Source: Desulforamulus reducens MI-1
GTDB taxonomy: Bacteria; Bacillota; Desulfotomaculia; Desulfotomaculales; Desulfotomaculaceae
Direction: 5' to 3'
DNA: 64,000 nucleotides
Assembly: GCF_000016165.1 (NCBI RefSeq)
Contig: NC_009253.1
Coordinates: 2,700,332-2,764,331, forward strand
The notes below the pieces were generated by a model, which was given only the letters and a program-made list of their open reading frames with translations, was not told where the DNA came from and ran no database searches. Below are positions 1 to 8,374 of this stretch, piece after piece. A program made the translations under genes and the position numbers. Each line of letters starts with the position of its first letter. The stretch's first letter is position 1.

Positions 1-497
1 GTCTGCTCAGTGGTGATTTCATCAGTCTCATTGGTCGTTTCATTAATTTCTTCACCCTGCAGTTCAAGGGTTCTCACTACCATAGATACTACTTGCTCTT
101 GGGTTACAGGCGCTTCCGGCTGGAAAGTACCATCAGGGAAACCCGAAGCAATGCCAAGCATTTGTAATCTTTGGATGGGACCCTTTGCCCAGTGATTTTG
201 CGTATCCTTGAAGTCCTTAGCTGCATATTTTACCTTGCTTTGAACTTCACCAAATTTTTTGTCATTATTTGCCTTATTAGTTTTTGTTTCTTTAATCTCT
301 ACACCATTGACAGACTTGTTTTGAGTACCACTGTTGGATTGACTGCTGCTTTTTTGAACCTGGCTACTGGAGGGCTTGCTGCTCTTATCTGAAGATCCCT
401 TACCATTACCCCCTGGGGCTGCATCTGCCATGGCCCCGCCCACCAGCAGACTGCTGGCCACCGCCAATGTAATTATGCCTTTACCTACTTTGCTCAC
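1..497 (-). CDS. S-layer homology (SLH) domain secreted protein, 3' part beyond window
   Basis: An open frame runs from a GTG at 497 off the left edge, giving 165 visible residues. A GGAG ribosome site lies just upstream of the GTG. The N-terminus is a signal peptide: basic start, hydrophobic residues about 8-23, then an AMADA-type cleavage region. A Ser/Lys/Asn-rich linker follows (about 30-90), then one SLH domain (about 96-147) with the typical FKD...HWA...I..L...GI..GFPDGTF order. SLH domains bind secondary cell-wall polymers, so the product should sit on the cell surface. The tail turns Glu/Thr-rich at the edge, and what follows is unseen. The SLH call is firm; the overall role is unknown. 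Confidence 0.8.
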   Translation of the reverse strand, partial: MSKVGKGIITLAVASSLLVGGAMADAAPGGNGKGSSDKSSKPSSSQVQKSSSQSNSGTQNKSVNGVEIKETKTNKANNDKKFGEVQSKVKYAAKDFKDTQNHWAKGPIQRLQMLGIASGFPDGTFQPEAPVTQEQVVSMVVRTLELQGEEINETTNETDEITTEQ

Positions 498-599
498 TAG
501 AAACACTCCTTGTTTTTTTTATATTATAAATTACGGCATTATTTGATTTTTTGTTGGGGGTTTATGATAAAACCTTGGTCCTATTTTACAGTCCTAACA

Positions 600-624
600 A
601 TAAAAGGTGGGACTAAGCCCACCC
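600..624 (-). terminator. Rho-independent terminator after era
   Basis: Read on the minus strand, a GGTGGG/CCCACC stem with a six-base loop is followed by TTTTATT. It lies about 11 bases after the era stop and closes the leftward transcript before the SLH gene. Confidence 0.75.
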
Positions 625-634
625 ATTTATTGTA

Positions 635-1543
635 CTAATCTTCTTTGGTAAAACCAAAATTTCGTATATCGGTCATCTTATTGCGCCAATCCTTCTTCAC
701 CTTAACCCATAATTCAAGAAATACCTTAGAACCCAGCAGATTTTCGATCTCTTCCCGGGAGCGGCGGCCTACTTCCTTCAACATGTTGCCACCCTTACCA
801 ATTAAGATAGCCTTCTGGGAGTCACGCTCGGTATAAATGACAGCACTTACAGCCACCACACCGTTATTGCGTTCTTTGATTTGCTCTACCACCACTGCCA
901 CCGAATGGGGTATTTCTTCGCTGGTTAAATGCAATACCTTTTCCCGGATGATTTCCGCCATGATAAACCGCTCGGGTCGATCGGTTACCATATCTGCGGG
1001 GTAATATTGAGGTCCTTCGGGCAAATACTTAATAATTGTATCAATGAGCCGCTCCACGTTTTCCCCGGCCAAAGCGGAAACGGGAATCACTTCAGCAAAG
1101 GGCAGCAGATCCTTATATTGGAGGATTCTTTCTAATACAGCTTCCCTTTGAATGAGATCGACTTTGTTCAGCATTAAGAATACTGGGGTTTTTATACCCT
1201 TTAATTGCTCGGCAATATACTGGTCGCCAGGGCCTGGGGCTTCTGATGCCTCCACCAGAAAAAGTGCAACGTCTACTTCTTTCAGAGCTCCCAGTGCTAC
1301 ATCCACCATATATTCTCCTAATTTATGCCTGGGTTTATGGATACCCGGAGTATCAAGAAAGACCATCTGGGCATCATTTCTAGTAAGGACAGAGTGAATT
1401 TTATGACGGGTGGTCTGGGGTTTGTCCGACATAATGGCTACTTTTTGACCAACCAGCTTATTTAGTAAAGTAGATTTCCCCACATTGGGGCGGCCCACCA
1501 GGGCCACAAAACCCGAGCGATATCCTTCGGGTGTATTTAGCAT
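635..1543 (-). CDS. era: GTPase Era
   Basis: Era is an essential GTPase that binds the 3' end of 16S rRNA and helps 30S subunit maturation. The 302-residue protein has the G1 motif GRPNVGKS (about 17-24), G3 DTPG (about 64-67), G4 NKVD, and a C-terminal KH domain containing IGKGG. An upstream in-frame ATG at 1642 would add 33 residues, but those codons come from the intergenic repeat and look random. The ATG at 1543 follows AAGGAGG at good spacing, so I chose it. It is the last gene of the leftward ybeY-dgkA-cdd-era run. Confidence 0.95.
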   Translation of the reverse strand: MLNTPEGYRSGFVALVGRPNVGKSTLLNKLVGQKVAIMSDKPQTTRHKIHSVLTRNDAQMVFLDTPGIHKPRHKLGEYMVDVALGALKEVDVALFLVEASEAPGPGDQYIAEQLKGIKTPVFLMLNKVDLIQREAVLERILQYKDLLPFAEVIPVSALAGENVERLIDTIIKYLPEGPQYYPADMVTDRPERFIMAEIIREKVLHLTSEEIPHSVAVVVEQIKERNNGVVAVSAVIYTERDSQKAILIGKGGNMLKEVGRRSREEIENLLGSKVFLELWVKVKKDWRNKMTDIRNFGFTKED

Positions 1544-1579
1544 ATCGTTTCCTCCTTGTTGCTTTTGGTGCTTATGGGT

Positions 1580-1666
1580 ATGTCTTTGGGGTCGGCTGTG
1601 AGCCTTGGGCCTTGAGCTTTTAGCTTTCAGCTCATAGCCCATAGCTCATAACTCATGGCTGGACCC
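1580..1666. repeat. Heptamer-repeat hairpin element, era/cdd junction
   Basis: This is an imperfect inverted repeat with arms of about 32 bases and a loop of a few bases near 1626. The right arm is a run of 7-base units of the form AGCYCAT (1630-1657); the left arm is the matching series around GGCTGTGAGCC. The outer ends carry GGGGTC (1589-1594) and GGACCCC (1661-1667). Most arm differences are transitions. The stop codon and last four residues of cdd lie in the right arm, so the element is fused to that gene's end. Confidence 0.7.
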
Positions 1667-2081
1667 CGCTACCCGTCCCTTGAGCCTCCATATCTTCCGC
1701 AGTAAAATACCCTGGTAACAGTTCGCTTACTGTGATCGTCTTGTACTGGCCATGCAGGTTTGCCATATGCACCTTCATATCACCGGCAAATTCTGCCATA
1801 ACCTGCCGGCAAGCGCCACAGGGGCTACAGAGGGTTGGCACATCGGCTATTACCGCCAGGGCAACAAATTCCCTATTACCCTCCGAAACAGCCTTAAAGA
1901 TAGCTGTTCTTTCTGCACAGCAGGTCAGTCCAAAGGATGCATTTTCAACATTACAACCGGTAAAAACCTTCCCCTCCTGGGTCAATAGGGCTGCACCAAC
2001 CTTAAATTTTGAGTAAGGAACATAGGCCTTTTCTCTGGCTTCTTTAGCCATCTCTATCAGTTTCTCCGCCGAGATTGTCAT
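1653..2081 (-). CDS. cdd: Cytidine deaminase
   Basis: Cdd deaminates cytidine and deoxycytidine to uridine and deoxyuridine in pyrimidine salvage. The 142-residue protein has the tetrameric zinc-site layout: C55-A-E57 (catalytic Glu) and P-C88-x-x-C91. It also has the N-terminal YVPYSKFKVGAAL and GCNVENAS substrate-binding segments. The family is usually 130-136 residues long. Here the C-terminus runs on as GTGSGVQP, and its last codons and TGA stop come from the adjacent heptamer repeat, so the normal end was probably replaced when that element arrived. The position next to era and dgkA matches other Firmicutes. Confidence 0.94.
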   Translation of the reverse strand: MTISAEKLIEMAKEAREKAYVPYSKFKVGAALLTQEGKVFTGCNVENASFGLTCCAERTAIFKAVSEGNREFVALAVIADVPTLCSPCGACRQVMAEFAGDMKVHMANLHGQYKTITVSELLPGYFTAEDMEAQGTGSGVQP

Positions 2082-2109
2082 TTAATCAGTCCTTCCTTCG
2101 TCTTATACC

Positions 2110-2229
2110 GCATTTCTTTGGGGTAAGCCTTTAGTCTTTAGCTTTTGGGTTTAGCAAATTGCTAAGGATTAATGGCTAGACCCAAAAGACTATCCCTTAA
2201 GCCATGGCTAATAGCTAATGACTAAAGAA
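2110..2229. repeat. Heptamer-repeat hairpin element, cdd/dgkA junction
   Basis: This is a nested inverted repeat. The outer arms are CTTTAGTCTTTAGC (left, from 2129) and the complementary run of TAATRGC heptamers (right, 2206-2226). An inner GGGTTTAGC/GCTAGACCC stem encloses a small TTAGCAAATTGCTAA palindrome. The left boundary GCATTTCTTTGGGGT (2110-2124) is identical to the start of the central hairpin of the 16S insertion at 52418-52432. The dgkA stop codon lies in the right arm. Confidence 0.68.
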
Positions 2230-2583
2230 TAGTATGATAATCTTGGGCCATAAGATCAAATATGCCACAACGAGCGAACTGATAGCCGCCAGTAAGACTG
2301 CTCCGGCGGCGCAGTCTTTAGCTATTTTGGCCAGGGGGTGGAACTCCGGTGAAACTAAGTTCACAACGGCTTCAATGGCGGTATTGATACACTCTGTCAA
2401 TATTACCATAAAAATAGCAAAAAAGACCAACCCCCATTCCAAAGGAGACAAACGCAAAAAAAGGCTCACCGTCACTGCCAGCAGTGCCGCAGTAAAGTGA
2501 ACCTGCATATTTCTTTGGGTTCGAAACACATACCAAATTCCTGCTAAAGCAAAAGTAAAACTTTTAACAAAATCCTTCATCAT
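2215..2583 (-). CDS. dgkA: Diacylglycerol/undecaprenol kinase (DgkA family)
   Basis: This is a small integral membrane kinase of 122 residues that phosphorylates a lipid alcohol. In Firmicutes the substrate is usually undecaprenol, feeding cell-wall lipid carrier recycling. Three hydrophobic helices are visible (about 32-44, 50-64 and 93-118). The signature E-x-x-N-T-A-I-E (about 64-71) and the downstream PLAKIAKDCAAGAVLL block hold the active-site Glu and Asp residues. The final Ser-His-stop lies in the neighbouring repeat element. Lipid specificity is inferred from the family. Confidence 0.92.
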   Translation of the reverse strand: MMKDFVKSFTFALAGIWYVFRTQRNMQVHFTAALLAVTVSLFLRLSPLEWGLVFFAIFMVILTECINTAIEAVVNLVSPEFHPLAKIAKDCAAGAVLLAAISSLVVAYLILWPKIIILFFSH

Positions 2584-2628
2584 AGGTAACCTTTCAAAGT
2601 AGGTTTAACAACTTTTGGCCTTACACCG

Positions 2629-2665
2629 TAAGCCGATGGCTGAGGGCTGATAGCTGATGGCTAAC
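2629..2665. repeat. Tandem 7-mer repeat, dgkA/ybeY junction
   Basis: Four consecutive degenerate 7-base units (GATGGCT, GAGGGCT, GATAGCT, GATGGCT) fill the short gap before ybeY's end. They share the heptamer style of the larger hairpins nearby, but only a weak second arm is visible, so this could be a half element. Confidence 0.55.
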
Positions 2666-2676
2666 CCTGTTGTGGG

Positions 2677-3138
2677 CTATCTATTAATCCCCAGCCTCTC
2701 TAATATCCCCTCTTCCTTCTGCCGCATAACCTGCCGATCTTCTTCTGTCATGTGATCATAGCCTAACAAGTGCAGAGAACCATGGGCCGTCAAATAAGCC
2801 ACTTCTCGATTAAAACTATGGCCATATTCAGCAGCCTGACGTTGGGCCGTGGGGAGGGATATGACAATATCCCCCAATAGATCCTCAGCCTCTTCTTCCT
2901 CAGGCATTTCTTCTCCTTCATTCAAGGCAAAGGACAAAACATCAGTGGCTTTGTCAATTCCCCGGTATTCCGCGTTTAGACTACGAATGTAATTATCATC
3001 CACAAAGATCAGACCCACCTCGGCATCGGGGGAATAACCCTCTGATTCAAGGCTTACCTTAACCACAGACTCTACCAGTTTAAGTAAGTTTTCCTCCACT
3101 GATATTTCTTCTTGTAAATTATTTACGAGTACCGCCAT
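2677..3138 (-). CDS. ybeY: Endoribonuclease YbeY (16S rRNA maturation)
   Basis: YbeY is a zinc-dependent endoribonuclease acting in 16S rRNA 3'-end maturation and ribosome quality control. The 153-residue protein carries the diagnostic H119-x3-H123-x5-H129 zinc motif (HGSLHLLGYDH) and the conserved DVLSF segment (about 66-70). The start overlaps the 3' end of pgpH by 20 bases, which suggests translational coupling. The gene order pgpH-ybeY-dgkA-cdd-era matches Bacillus. Confidence 0.95.
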   Translation of the reverse strand: MAVLVNNLQEEISVEENLLKLVESVVKVSLESEGYSPDAEVGLIFVDDNYIRSLNAEYRGIDKATDVLSFALNEGEEMPEEEEAEDLLGDIVISLPTAQRQAAEYGHSFNREVAYLTAHGSLHLLGYDHMTEEDRQVMRQKEEGILERLGINR

Positions 3139-5278
3139 ACCGAGTCTTTCTCCTTTCCATCTCCTGTTTCATATCAGGATACTCAATTCGGTTATGGAAA
3201 ATACCAGAGAGTACCCGCAAGAAGCTATTGGCTATTGCATCCAAATCCTTCAATGTTAAATCACACTCGTCCAACTGACCATCCATCAATCGATCTTTAA
3301 TAATCTTACGAACCAATCCCTCTACCCTGCCGGATGTAGGATTCTGCAGGGAACGAACAGCTGCCTCTATATTATCTGCCAACATAACAATGGCGGCTTC
3401 CTTGGTTCTTGGTTTAGGCCCTTCGTAACGAAAATCTTCTTCGTTAACGGATTCCGCACGATCTCCTTCCATTGCCTTGTGATAAAAGAAGCGGACTAAG
3501 CTTTTTCCATGGTGCTGCTCCACGATGTCTGTAATCACCTGGGGTAGTTTATACTCCCGGGCCAGTTCTACACCATCTTTAATATGGGAGGTAAGAATCA
3601 GTGTACTTAGTGTAGGGGCAATTTTATCGTGTGGATTATCTCCGCCCAGCTGGTTTTCGATAAAGAAATAGGGTCTTTTAATTTTACCTATATCGTGGTA
3701 GTAAGCGCCTACCCTTACCACCAGCGGCTCAGCCCCTACACTTTCTGCAGCTGCTTCTGCCAGATTGCCTACCAAAATGCTGTGGTGATAGGTACCCGGT
3801 GCCTCTGTCATCAACATTTTTAACAATGGGTTATTGGGGTTAGATAGCTCCAACAACCTAACCGTCGAGGTAATACCAAAACTGGTTTCTAGATATGGCA
3901 GGGCGCCGTTAGTCAAAATGGACGACAGCAAACCGTTGGCAATGCCAAGGGAAAAGGCTGAGGTGATTAGTAAATACCAGGGTAATCCTGTAATCAGGCC
4001 CACCACAGAAATAATAATCACATTGGCTGCGCCAACATAAATGCCTGCTCGGACCAGATCTCCCCTTTGACTTAATTTGGAGACGCTGTAAACGCCGCTG
4101 ACCCCACCCACAAAACCAACTAAGGCAAAGTGAAACTGGTTTCCGGACATAACCCCTAGCAATAAAGCCAAGTTAAAAACCATTAACATTGCCAAACGTG
4201 AATCCAAAAGAATGGTAATTAACATCCCTGATGCAGCTAGGGGTGCCAAGTAGCCAAACAATGCACCAAATTCAGGCCATTGGCTAATGGTTATGGCCAT
4301 AACCCCCCGGGAAACCACCAGTATAATGAGGGCAATAATTCCGACGAGGTTAAGATAGCTTCTGTTATGGTAAATCTCCTTATTGTGTATGTAGGTATAG
4401 AGCAATACCAAAGCCATCATTAAGGCCACCAGCAGTCCTGTGCCCATGATGGTGGTGAAGGTATGTTGGGGTCTGGATAAGCCCAGGGCCTGCAACTTAG
4501 CCATATGCTCTTCGGTTACCACATCCCCCTGGGTTAAAATTCTTTCCTTGTATTGAATACTAACCCTGGCAGGTGGCACACTCTCAGCCGCTTCTTGTTG
4601 AAGTAATTTGTATTTTTCTTCATCAAAATAGGCATTTGCCCTTAAGAATTGTTTGATTAATCCCTGCCCTAGTAATCGGTATGATTCATCAAATTGTCTG
4701 GCTGCAATTTTAGCAGCAGCCTTTTCCTTTGCCTCTTCTAATTGATTGGCCGTAATCCCCTCTTCTTGATTCATGATTTCTGAAAGGGCCTCAGAAATAC
4801 CTGCTGACAGTTGATCTGTGCTGGTGGGGTTACCCACGGCCAATTGATTGAATACCGATTCGGGCATGACAAAGGGTATAATCGATTTTAGCCGAGCAAC
4901 TTTTTCAGGGACTTCTTTTTCTGTATCTGCTTGGGTTGCCTTGACTTGTTTTAATACGTTGTTGATATCTTTTTGGACAGTTTCCAAAACACCTAGGTTG
5001 ATCTCGGGTACCTTAGGTACCTTTTCTATCGCTTTTCGGCGTTCCTCCGCTGTTTTCTGCTGGTCAATGTATACAACCGCTCTGGGTGCATAGATTGTTG
5101 TAGGAGAAATCTGACCAACCTGTAGATTTACCTTTTGAGGTACAAATTCAAAGGATACCAACAATGTAAAAATCAAAAAAAACAAACCTGCAGCGAAATA
5201 ACGTTTAAACCCATTGTTTTGAAAAAGATATTTAAGGCCTTTGATCAGGCCTCCACCAATTTGTTTTAGCGATAGCAT
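3119..5278 (-). CDS. pgpH: 7TM-HD family cyclic-di-AMP phosphodiesterase PgpH
   Basis: Known family members hydrolyse cyclic di-AMP to pApA at the membrane. The 719-residue protein has an N-terminal membrane segment (about 28-46), a long extracytoplasmic region with coiled-coil-like stretches (about 50-275), seven hydrophobic helices (about 280-465) and a cytoplasmic HD domain. The HD domain begins at HHSILVGNLAEAAA and contains AYYHDIGKI, the metal-binding His-Asp pair. The length fits YqfF/PgpH. The gene lies between phoH and ybeY as in Bacillus. Only the substrate is inferred from the family. Confidence 0.92.
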   Translation of the reverse strand: MLSLKQIGGGLIKGLKYLFQNNGFKRYFAAGLFFLIFTLLVSFEFVPQKVNLQVGQISPTTIYAPRAVVYIDQQKTAEERRKAIEKVPKVPEINLGVLETVQKDINNVLKQVKATQADTEKEVPEKVARLKSIIPFVMPESVFNQLAVGNPTSTDQLSAGISEALSEIMNQEEGITANQLEEAKEKAAAKIAARQFDESYRLLGQGLIKQFLRANAYFDEEKYKLLQQEAAESVPPARVSIQYKERILTQGDVVTEEHMAKLQALGLSRPQHTFTTIMGTGLLVALMMALVLLYTYIHNKEIYHNRSYLNLVGIIALIILVVSRGVMAITISQWPEFGALFGYLAPLAASGMLITILLDSRLAMLMVFNLALLLGVMSGNQFHFALVGFVGGVSGVYSVSKLSQRGDLVRAGIYVGAANVIIISVVGLITGLPWYLLITSAFSLGIANGLLSSILTNGALPYLETSFGITSTVRLLELSNPNNPLLKMLMTEAPGTYHHSILVGNLAEAAAESVGAEPLVVRVGAYYHDIGKIKRPYFFIENQLGGDNPHDKIAPTLSTLILTSHIKDGVELAREYKLPQVITDIVEQHHGKSLVRFFYHKAMEGDRAESVNEEDFRYEGPKPRTKEAAIVMLADNIEAAVRSLQNPTSGRVEGLVRKIIKDRLMDGQLDECDLTLKDLDAIANSFLRVLSGIFHNRIEYPDMKQEMERRKTRYGGTRK

Positions 5279-5317
5279 GTTTAATCAATCACTCCCCGGC
5301 CTACCAAAAGGCCTGTC

Positions 5318-6280
5318 CTACTCCTCAGCCTGCTGATCGTAAGCCCGGATTATATCCATAACCAGGGGGTGGCGGACAATATCTGCTCCAGTCATCCATT
5401 GAAATGCAATTCCTTTAATGCCTTCCAATACTCTCTTGGCATCCACAAGGCCTGAGCTTTGCCCCTTGGGTAGGTCCACCTGCGTTATATCACCAGTTAT
5501 GATTGCCTTGGAGCCAAAACCAAGACGCGTTAGAAACATCTTCATCTGCTCTGGCGTCGTGTTTTGGGCCTCGTCTAAAATAATAAATGCATCCTCCAAT
5601 GTTCTACCTCTCATGTAGGCCAATGGTGCAATCTCAATAATATTTCGTTCCAGATATTTTTGCGTATGGTCCAAGCCTAAAATGTCATATAAACTGTCAT
5701 AGAGTGGTCTTAAGTATGGGTCAATCTTTTCTTGTAAATCCCCGGGTAAAAAACCAAGTTTTTCTCCGGCCTCCACGGCAGGACGGGTCAAAATAAGTCG
5801 ATTAACTTCTTTCTTTCTTAATGCATTAACTGCCATTGCCACCGCCAAGTAGGTTTTACCACTACCGGCGGGACCAATGGCAAAAACAATATCATTTTTT
5901 CTGATGTTTTGGATATAATCCTTTTGCCCCAAGGTTTTGGGTTTGATTTGTTTGCCTCTGGCTGAAACTAAGACAACGTCTTTAGCTAGGTTCGTCAGGG
6001 CATCTTTAACACCCGACTTAACTGCCCTTAATACATAATGAATTTCATGTGGTCCGATACGATTACCGGCGCTATAGTAATCCAGCAACTGTGTAAAGAC
6101 TTCTTGCCCCTGTTTCACCCGTTCCGGCAATCCAATCAGGGTAAATTCTTCCCCCCTGGCAACCACCCGGATATCCAGACTCTGTTCAATTAAATTAACG
6201 TGTTCATCTTGTTTTCCTAAAATTTCTGCTGCAGCTTCATTATCACGGATAACGACTTTTAATTCTGTACATTCGGCCAA
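5318..6280 (-). CDS. phoH: PhoH family ATPase
   Basis: This is a 320-residue P-loop ATPase of the PhoH/YqfZ type, with an N-terminal KH-like region (about 1-75). The Walker A motif is GPAGSGKT (136-143) and the Walker B motif is IILDEAQ (about 233-239). The conserved LTRP, GFLPGD and TGD segments of the family are also present. PhoH proteins are linked to RNA metabolism, but their exact reaction is not settled. The start overlaps yqfD by 22 bases, and ybeY and pgpH follow, a conserved neighbourhood that supports a role in RNA or ribosome maturation. Confidence 0.92.
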   Translation of the reverse strand: MAECTELKVVIRDNEAAAEILGKQDEHVNLIEQSLDIRVVARGEEFTLIGLPERVKQGQEVFTQLLDYYSAGNRIGPHEIHYVLRAVKSGVKDALTNLAKDVVLVSARGKQIKPKTLGQKDYIQNIRKNDIVFAIGPAGSGKTYLAVAMAVNALRKKEVNRLILTRPAVEAGEKLGFLPGDLQEKIDPYLRPLYDSLYDILGLDHTQKYLERNIIEIAPLAYMRGRTLEDAFIILDEAQNTTPEQMKMFLTRLGFGSKAIITGDITQVDLPKGQSSGLVDAKRVLEGIKGIAFQWMTGADIVRHPLVMDIIRAYDQQAEE

Positions 6281-7551
6281 ACTTTTTCCTCCTTAAATGC
6301 TTTGAAGGTTTTTGAAACACCAATTTCTTCAATTGCTTCTACAAAGGCTTTAACTCGGATAATATCCTCTGATCTTCCGGTATTTATAATTTCAAGCCTA
6401 CGCTCAGCAATTTTTGCACCCTTAGGAAGTTTTGTATTAATCTCTTCTAAGGCCTTTGCCTCTGCTATTTTTTGGGCCCCGGCCTTCCCATGATCAATTC
6501 GTTCTATAATTTTTTCGCTGTATTGCACATTTCTAATTTCGACGGGGATTGCAATATTCCTCCATTTGGGGAGACTTTTAACAATCTCCTTGGTTTCATA
6601 GTGTTGGTAGGGCGATCCTTCGGGCCCTGATATGATTATTTCCTTGGACCCAATTTTAATACAAATCGAGTTCCTTTGTTTGCCTGACATTTTTTCCACG
6701 GTTTCTGTTAGGGCGCATTCTCCGTAGCCTTCATACCACACCCTAGCCCGCACAAATCCTTTGGCTCGAACAAAGTGACTAATATATTGGGGCTCCGGAG
6801 GCTCCTGTCCTTCGGGCAAGGGTTGGTTAGACGGGTCCGGTTTTACCTCCTCTTTTATTTCCCCACTAATTAAAATGCTGCCAGGTAGGACAGTCTCACC
6901 TTCCTGTACCATCGCTTGTCCGTTTAACACCAGAACCTCTTTGATTAATCCGGCCTTTCTAGCAACAATGTGGGCAGGTTCTTTGTTTGGTCTTTCTGTA
7001 ACTAGTTTCCTTTCAGCAATTTCAATAATAACCCGGGTTCCTTTTACATACACCCCTGCCCAGGCCACAGCAGGTATTTTTTCCCGAATGGTTCTTTCGA
7101 TTAATTTCGGGTCCAAGTCCCATTTCGCTGCCCCCGGTGTCAAACCCACCTCTGCTGCGATTTTTTTTATTTCTGCATCGGTTAGTTTCTCATTACCAGT
7201 AACTGTGATAAACCAAACAAAGGAAGAAAGCACATACAGGGCAATTAAAAACACTATGCCTCCCATCACCAAAAGTTTACGTTTTTTTAGACGGTGTATT
7301 AAAAAGGGAAACCCTCTTCGCTCAACAATGGAAAAACCACTCTGGGTGGCCCGTGCTATATGCCTCAAGGGGCGAACATCGGTAATACGTACTTTCACCT
7401 TTACCTTATCCTGTCCGATGCGACTGATGTCCCATAAAAAAATCCCCCTGCTGGCAGCCATGTTTACAAATTTTTCTAGAAAATCCCCCTTTACCACCAG
7501 GGATACATATCCCATTAAAAAAGAAAATAAGCGCAAAAGAACCATTACCAC
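6259..7551 (-). CDS. yqfD: Sporulation protein YqfD
   Basis: This 430-residue protein belongs to the YqfD (SpoIV-type) sporulation family, expressed in the mother cell in Bacillus. It has a short N-terminal hydrophobic stretch, a cytoplasmic part, a clear membrane helix (about 93-114) and a large extracytoplasmic C-terminal region that includes a POTRA-like segment. The molecular role is not established. The gene overlaps yqfC by 7 bases upstream and phoH by 22 bases downstream, so the three are probably co-translated. Confidence 0.9.
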   Translation of the reverse strand: MVMVLLRLFSFLMGYVSLVVKGDFLEKFVNMAASRGIFLWDISRIGQDKVKVKVRITDVRPLRHIARATQSGFSIVERRGFPFLIHRLKKRKLLVMGGIVFLIALYVLSSFVWFITVTGNEKLTDAEIKKIAAEVGLTPGAAKWDLDPKLIERTIREKIPAVAWAGVYVKGTRVIIEIAERKLVTERPNKEPAHIVARKAGLIKEVLVLNGQAMVQEGETVLPGSILISGEIKEEVKPDPSNQPLPEGQEPPEPQYISHFVRAKGFVRARVWYEGYGECALTETVEKMSGKQRNSICIKIGSKEIIISGPEGSPYQHYETKEIVKSLPKWRNIAIPVEIRNVQYSEKIIERIDHGKAGAQKIAEAKALEEINTKLPKGAKIAERRLEIINTGRSEDIIRVKAFVEAIEEIGVSKTFKAFKEEKVWPNVQN

Positions 7552-7844
7552 ACCTCCCCTGACTGCAAAAAAGTAAGGGATTTAATTTGCCCTTCTACAC
7601 AGATTTCGTCGGTTTTGATATTACGAAGCAGAAGATTTGCACCGGAAATACCAACTTCCCCTTCTCCTACCTTAATCCGAACTTTTTCCGTGGTGTATTC
7701 AACAATTCCCCTGTGATTTTCGATAAAAACTTGCAGGTTGCCCACAAGTACAATCTTGGGTAAATCAAACATAATGTCACTTGGTATTTCGAAAAAATCG
7801 GAAATTTGTTTTTTGAATTTCCGTTGAAAGTCTCGTAAGGACAT
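7545..7844 (-). CDS. yqfC: Sporulation protein YqfC
   Basis: This is a 99-residue protein of the YqfC family, encoded just upstream of yqfD in most spore formers. It is mainly beta-rich (VLVGNLQVFIENHRGIVEY) with a GANLLLRNI segment, and no membrane helix is visible. Its function is unknown beyond its association with sporulation. Its ribosome site AAGGAGGGGG sits within a strong hairpin (see the adjacent regulatory entry). Confidence 0.88.
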   Translation of the reverse strand: MSLRDFQRKFKKQISDFFEIPSDIMFDLPKIVLVGNLQVFIENHRGIVEYTTEKVRIKVGEGEVGISGANLLLRNIKTDEICVEGQIKSLTFLQSGEVW

Positions 7845-7889
7845 AAAAATCCCCCTCCTTGGGATTATGTGTATGCATCCCTGAGGGGG
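7842..7889 (-). promoter_or_regulatory. Hairpin that buries the yqfC ribosome site
   Basis: On the transcript, CCCCCT-CA-GGGAT (7889-7877) can pair with ATCCC-AAGG-AGGGGG (7865-7851), leaving a loop of about 11 bases. The 3' arm contains the Shine-Dalgarno sequence of yqfC, followed by ATTTTT and the ATG. It could limit translation or act as a weak attenuator. The pairing is visible in the sequence; the regulation is inferred. Confidence 0.5.
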
Positions 7890-7900
7890 AAAATTACTAA

Positions 7901-8359
7901 TTATTGGTATAATCCTCTCCTTCGCTTGGCCACCGGCGGTCCAAGAATCTCCGATAAGATAATACCATTTTTTAACATACCCGGGGTCAAATCTCCTTGC
8001 CTAAAATCACCAAACCCGCAGTTTTCATCTTCTTCTACAATAATCTCTTTCTCAGACAGAGGATTTTGGGTCGACCTTTCACAGGGGGCCGTTACTACAC
8101 GTTGTTGCTCCTTAGTTCTCTCAATTTTTTTTGGCATGGTACACTGTTCAATGATAACCGGTGGTTGTGTGGCTTCATCCAGGCCTTTAATTCTATCCGA
8201 TTTTTCAGATTTTGGACCCCATTTTTTTCTAAGATCCTGGGGTAAACGGTAGTTGGTTGATTCCTGCTCAGGGGGCGGAACGGGGGTCCGATTTTTTTTA
8301 TTAGCTGAAATTGCACTGATAATGGACCATATGATAAAGATTAAGACGAGTGTTTTCAT
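7901..8359 (-). CDS. Hypothetical single-pass membrane protein
   Basis: This is a 152-residue protein with an N-terminal hydrophobic helix (about 3-18), followed by a polar, Pro/Glu/Lys-rich region with no recognised domain. The C-terminus GIILSEILGPPVAKRR resembles a short tail I have seen on several unnamed Firmicute membrane-linked proteins, but I cannot name the family. It lies between floA and yqfC on the same strand with short gaps, so it may share their transcript. It may be a membrane microdomain or sporulation accessory; this is context only. Confidence 0.7.
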   Translation of the reverse strand: MKTLVLIFIIWSIISAISANKKNRTPVPPPEQESTNYRLPQDLRKKWGPKSEKSDRIKGLDEATQPPVIIEQCTMPKKIERTKEQQRVVTAPCERSTQNPLSEKEIIVEEDENCGFGDFRQGDLTPGMLKNGIILSEILGPPVAKRRRGLYQ

Positions 8360-8374
8360 CGGACTTCACATCCC

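Noticed and set aside
1580-2229. CRISPR array
   Set aside because: The repeat units are 7 bases and degenerate, with no spacers and an inverted arrangement; no cas genes are in the window.
6875-7576. 233-residue plus-strand frame opposite yqfD
   Set aside because: It is antisense to a well-supported gene and its composition is that of a reversed coding strand.
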